From positions 1 through 8,256 of the forward strand of contig JAPOIQ010000036.1 in NCBI GenBank assembly GCA_029978815.1: a stretch of DNA of 8,256 bases, written 5' to 3'. The number at the start of each line of letters is the position of its first letter. Position 1 is the first letter of the stretch. The notes under the pieces are model-generated. The model saw only the letters and a list, made by a program, of their open reading frames with translations. It did not search any database and had not been told where the DNA came from. The position numbers were made by a program, and so were the translations under genes. The stretch is from a bacterium. GTDB lineage: Bacteria > Actinomycetota > Acidimicrobiia > Acidimicrobiales > Ilumatobacteraceae. Shown one piece after another: positions 6,361 to 8,256 of the stretch.

Positions 6361-7012
6361 ACAAGCAGTCGCCGTCACTCACTGCGTGTTGCAGGCGGAA
6401 TTTCTGAGTGAGTTCAACCGATGATTCGATCATTCGTTGTCCGGGTCCACCAACAAGTTGTGGCGACAGCGTGAGATTTACGACGTCGATGAGGTCATGT
6501 TGGTGAAGCGAGGCGTTCAGTGTTGGACCGCCCTCAAGCTGGATGAAACCCTGTTGAGGTACGTACTGCTGTAATTGCTCGACGGCCAATGTGATGTCGA
6601 CTGAGGTCTCGCCAGCTCGTATCGACCGGATGTGGCTCGGAAGGTCGGCAGACGAGTGAGTGACCACGATTGCCTGCCCAGAAGAGAATAAAGGTCCGTC
6701 CCAATCGAGGTTGCACGAGTTCGTGACAACAGCGACGGTGAGATCGGGTCGTGCGGGTGTTCCATATCTCTCACTTCGAACCGTGCCCGCAGCAACAAGA
6801 ACACATCCCGATGCTGACCGCAGAGTAGAGAGCACTTTCAGATCAGCGCTATTGGAGAGGCCCCCAGAAAGCCCGTCGAGAGCAATCGACCCATCGAGTG
6901 ATGCAACCATGCAAAGTTCGATAGGGGAGCGACCGTTGCGCATAGGCGGTCGAGGGTGGGTGTACAGCGCGGCAACTTCCGCATCATTGAGAAAAGCGAA
7001 CTCGTCTCTCAC
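6323..7012 (-). CDS. RibD C-terminal domain-type reductase (pyrimidine/dihydrofolate reductase family)
   Basis: A 229-residue stand-alone protein with the dihydrofolate-reductase-like fold of the RibD C-terminal domain, which uses NADPH. Visible motifs are MVASLDGSIA (35-44), LVAAGTVRSERYG (72-84) for the nucleotide-binding region, LEGGPTL (159-165), and DLIDVVNLTLSPQLVGG (173-189). There is no deaminase domain, so it is not a full bifunctional RibD. Candidate roles are reduction of the riboflavin-pathway pyrimidinone or back-up dihydrofolate reductase activity, as reported for mycobacterial Rv2671; which applies cannot be told here. The GTG start at 7012 overlaps by GTGA the stop of a possible small ORF upstream, which supports this start. 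The 3' end overlaps nrdR by 38 bp tail to tail. It lies on the strand opposite to nrdR and nrdJ and splits these normally linked genes. Confidence 0.85.
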   Translation of the reverse strand: MRDEFAFLNDAEVAALYTHPRPPMRNGRSPIELCMVASLDGSIALDGLSGGLSNSADLKVLSTLRSASGCVLVAAGTVRSERYGTPARPDLTVAVVTNSCNLDWDGPLFSSGQAIVVTHSSADLPSHIRSIRAGETSVDITLAVEQLQQYVPQQGFIQLEGGPTLNASLHQHDLIDVVNLTLSPQLVGGPGQRMIESSVELTQKFRLQHAVSDGDCLFTRWVRHSEAAS

Positions 7013-7146
7013 GCGTCCAGCATGGCATCGCCTTCGACGATTTTGATGGTCATCCCCATAATGTCCCCAAAACTTTTTGAGTCATCCACAAGTTTTCTGA
7101 GTTGTCCACTTTCGATCCACAGGGCGCGGTATTTAGGGTTGGTCAA
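7009..7146 (-). CDS. Possible small ORF coupled to the RibD-type gene
   Basis: Not a recognised family. From a TTG at 7146 the frame gives 45 residues ending SFGDIMGMTIKIVEGDAMLDA. The stop TGA (7011-7009) overlaps the GTG of the reductase gene, the same junction type as the coupled genes dapF/hflX. The composition (mixed charged and hydrophobic) reads like protein, while the open frame above it, up to 7245, is Pro/Arg-rich and runs through the inverted-repeat element, so it is not included. No good ribosome-binding site precedes the TTG. A shorter version from ATG 7059 (16 residues, with GGGGA just upstream) could act as a leader peptide. It could be a real small protein, the remnant of a longer gene, or chance. 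Confidence 0.4.
   Translation of the reverse strand: MTNPKYRALWIESGQLRKLVDDSKSFGDIMGMTIKIVEGDAMLDA
7082..7121 (+). other. Cluster of DnaA-box-like motifs
   Basis: Three near matches to the DnaA box (TTATCCACA, or TTGTCCACA in high-GC actinobacteria) lie on the same strand: TCATCCACA (7082-7090, one mismatch), TTGTCCACT (7102-7110, one mismatch) and CGATCCACA (7113-7121, two mismatches). The first two sit in an imperfect 20-bp direct repeat. They fall inside the possible small ORF, so a coding explanation competes. DnaA is known to act at the nrdAB promoter in E. coli, which makes the location suggestive only. Confidence 0.25.
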
Positions 7147-7151
7147 GTTCG

Positions 7152-7238
7152 CAGCACCGGTGCGCGGAGGACTGTGTTGGGGGGTCGTGAGGTTCTCCGA
7201 TGTGGGGTGAGAGTCCCTGAACCTGCGCACCGGTGCTG
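7152..7238. repeat. 87-bp element bounded by a 14-bp perfect inverted repeat
   Basis: The left arm CAGCACCGGTGCGC (7152-7165) is the exact reverse complement of 7225-7238, and two further pairs (one G-T) extend the stem inward. Each arm contains the self-complementary 10-mer GCACCGGTGC (7154-7163 and 7227-7236), so there are two identical palindromes 73 bp apart, close to seven helical turns. Inside, GGTTC (7191-7195) can pair with GAACC (7219-7223), and GGGG (7204-7207) with TCCC (7214-7217), giving a nested fold. It may be a structured RNA, a pair of operator sites that loop DNA, or a small repeat element. I recognise no known RNA family. Confidence 0.55.
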
Positions 7239-7288
7239 AGTTCAAACCGGGCGTCTGGCCAAATATTTCGACTTTCTTTGAGCGGTCG

Positions 7289-7318
7289 TTGACACAGGCC
7301 TAACTACAATGATGTAAT
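7289..7318 (+). promoter_or_regulatory. Predicted nrdJ promoter
   Basis: TTGACA (7289-7294), 18-bp spacer, TGTAAT (7313-7318): a consensus -35 and a one-mismatch -10. The start point should be near 7325, leaving about 185 nt of leader before nrdJ. A competing -10, TACAAT (7305-7310), has no -35 at a proper distance. Confidence 0.6.
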
Positions 7319-7333
7319 TGCAGACCACCCCGA

Positions 7334-7349
7334 ACACAACCTGTTGTGT
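7334..7349. promoter_or_regulatory. Candidate NrdR box upstream of nrdJ
   Basis: ACACAACCTGTTGTGT is a 16-bp perfect dyad apart from its 4-bp centre. It agrees with the NrdR-box consensus (ACACwAtATaTwGTGT) at 13 of 16 positions, the misses all being in the centre. A weaker dyad, TACA-ATGA-TGTA (7305-7316), has its centre exactly 31 bp upstream, the usual distance between paired NrdR boxes, and overlaps the -10. Binding here would block nrdJ transcription. The same dyad could instead form an RNA hairpin inside a longer stem with ACCAC (7324-7328) and GTGGT (7352-7356). Confidence 0.5.
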
Positions 7350-7499
7350 GAGTGGTGAATTGAAAAGAGAGTGTTACCCAAGATCTTGTGTCGGGAAGCG
7401 GAAGCGGCCCTCGGCAAATTAGGGAAGTTCAGACCACAAACACGGTGGGTGTTCTGTCTCCAAGGTCAACGGGTGGGCGGCAAATGGGTTAGGAAGATC

Positions 7500-7505
7500 G
7501 AGGAG
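7500..7505 (+). promoter_or_regulatory. Ribosome-binding site of nrdJ
   Basis: GAGGAG lies 6 nt before ATG 7512 and fixes the nrdJ start. Confidence 0.85.
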
Positions 7506-7511
7506 TACAAC

Positions 7512-8256
7512 ATGTCATTGGCATCGGAAAACACAACAGAACTAGCAGCACCTGATGGCACCATTGGCATCTCACGTTTATTTACCTCGCCCGGGGTCAA
7601 CCCGTATGACGAGGTGGTCTGGGAGCGTCGCGACGCGCGGATCACCAACTGGAAAGACGGCAGCGTCGCATTCGAACAGCTCGACGTCGAGTTCCCAACG
7701 ACCTGGTCGGTCAACGCAACAAATATCGTTGCGCAGAAATACTTCCGTGGCACCCTCGGTACACCCGAGCGCGAGTCATCACTCCGCCAGGTCATCGAGC
7801 GTGTTGTGCGCACCATTACGACCTGGGGTCGCGAGGGTGGATACTTCGCTGACGATGCAGAGGAAGAGGCCTTCGCCGACGAGTTGCGCTACATCCTCGT
7901 CACTCAGCGAGCAGCATTCAACAGTCCGGTGTGGTTCAACATCGGCGTCCCAGGCGTCCGTCAGCAAGCGAGTGCATGTTTCATCTTGTCGGTTGACGAC
8001 ACGATGAACTCCATCCTCAACTGGTACCGCGAAGAAGGAGTGATCTTCAAGGGTGGTTCGGGTTCGGGAGTGAACCTTTCAAAGATTCGCTCAAGCGCCG
8101 AACTACTTGAAGGTGGCGGAACCGCTTCTGGCCCGGTGAGCTTCATGCGAGGCGCTGATGCCTCAGCCGGAACGATCAAGTCGGGTGGCAAGACGCGCCG
8201 TGCGGCAAAGATGGACATCTGCTCAGACACGCATCCAGAGTTCCGTGAGTTCGTGC
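7512..8256 (+). CDS. nrdJ: Adenosylcobalamin-dependent ribonucleotide reductase (class II), N-terminal part
   Basis: Reduces ribonucleotides to deoxyribonucleotides with a radical generated from adenosylcobalamin, independent of oxygen. The first 248 codons are present and the gene runs off the window; the full family protein is far longer. Visible features are the N-terminal stretch ISRLFTSPGVNPYDEVVWERRDA (20-42), AFNSPVWFNIG (135-145), QQASACFILS (151-160) with Cys156 in the position of the first active-site redox cysteine, FKGGSGSGVNLSKIRSS (179-195), and SGGKTRRAAKM (224-234). Later catalytic and B12-binding parts are outside the window. ATG 7512 has a strong GAGGAG 6 nt upstream. The leader carries an NrdR-like box and possible RNA structure, so dATP-sensing NrdR, encoded upstream, is the likely regulator. 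Identification is firm from these motifs. Confidence 0.95.
   Translation, partial: MSLASENTTELAAPDGTIGISRLFTSPGVNPYDEVVWERRDARITNWKDGSVAFEQLDVEFPTTWSVNATNIVAQKYFRGTLGTPERESSLRQVIERVVRTITTWGREGGYFADDAEEEAFADELRYILVTQRAAFNSPVWFNIGVPGVRQQASACFILSVDDTMNSILNWYREEGVIFKGGSGSGVNLSKIRSSAELLEGGGTASGPVSFMRGADASAGTIKSGGKTRRAAKMDICSDTHPEFREFV

Larger units (their letters stand above)
7325..7511 (+). ncRNA. Long structured nrdJ leader, candidate cis-regulatory RNA
   Basis: No gene is seen in this stretch. Possible stems are 7324-7356 (ACCAC/GTGGT outside ACACAA/TTGTGT), CCCT (7408-7411) with AGGG (7421-7424), and AACAC (7439-7443) with GTGTT (7449-7453) closed below by AGAC (7431-7434) and GTCT (7456-7459). 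ACCCA (7376-7380) could pair at long range with TGGGT (7485-7489). A conserved RNA called the nrdJ motif has been described upstream of class II reductase genes; I cannot recall its consensus well enough to claim a match. The hallmark bases of a cobalamin riboswitch are not visible. Confidence 0.35.

Noticed and set aside
7204..7226. TPP-riboswitch-like bases (GAACCTG after a GGGGTGAGAG stretch)
   Set aside because: Only scattered similarity in the wrong arrangement, and the bases belong to the nested inverted-repeat structure.
7147..7245. Extension of the small minus-strand ORF through the inverted-repeat element
   Set aside because: The translation is Pro/Arg/Thr-rich and unlike protein, and the DNA is better explained by the palindromic structure.
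7325..7511. Cobalamin riboswitch upstream of nrdJ
   Set aside because: The conserved GGTG...CC and GCxACTG core of known cobalamin riboswitches is not visible; only a covariance search could rescue this.

Overview
The window looks like a piece of chromosome from an actinobacterium, most likely of the Acidimicrobiia type. It has moderately high GC, GTG starts with GTGA overlaps, an adenosylcobalamin-dependent (class II) ribonucleotide reductase, actinobacterial LexA operators (CGAAC-N4-GTTCG), and a gene order recalling the Mycobacterium tuberculosis miaA-dapF-hflX...lexA-LysM-nrdR block. The taxon is an inference from protein style; no rRNA gene is present. I see no mobile element, CRISPR array, tRNA or rRNA.

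Region 1 (1-4478, all +) is a compact, probably co-transcribed block. It holds the 3' part of miaA (tRNA i6A modification), dapF (diaminopimelate epimerase), hflX (ribosome-rescue GTPase), a DapC-like PLP aminotransferase, and an unrecognised small two-helix membrane protein. Junctions are tight: 13 bp between miaA and dapF, GTGA overlap dapF/hflX, about 11 bp overlap hflX/aminotransferase, GTGA overlap aminotransferase/membrane protein. dapF and the aminotransferase both belong to the meso-diaminopimelate/lysine branch that feeds peptidoglycan. DapF carries Ser where the family's first catalytic Cys is expected.

Region 2 (4487-5720) is an SOS control module. lexA (-) and a small LysM membrane protein (+) diverge from about 220 bp holding four LexA boxes. 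One sits in each promoter's -35/-10 spacer and another at the predicted start point of the LysM gene. The LysM gene is the positional equivalent of SOS cell-division inhibitors (YneA, DivS, Rv2719c).

Region 3 (5887-8256) concerns dNTP supply. nrdR (+) encodes the zinc/ATP-cone repressor of ribonucleotide reductase genes. Its end overlaps, tail to tail, a RibD-type reductase gene (-). A 499-bp intergenic stretch (7013-7511) separates that gene from the start of nrdJ (+), which runs off the window. The stretch is unusually rich: a possible 45-residue ORF coupled to the reductase, DnaA-like boxes, an 87-bp element bounded by a 14-bp perfect inverted repeat, a good sigma70-type promoter with an NrdR-like box, and a leader of about 185 nt with hairpins that may be a cis-regulatory RNA.

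Together the window links envelope precursor supply, translation quality, DNA-damage control of division, and control of DNA precursor synthesis. The most promising under-described parts are the 7013-7511 intergenic region, the Ser-substituted DapF, and the orphan membrane protein.
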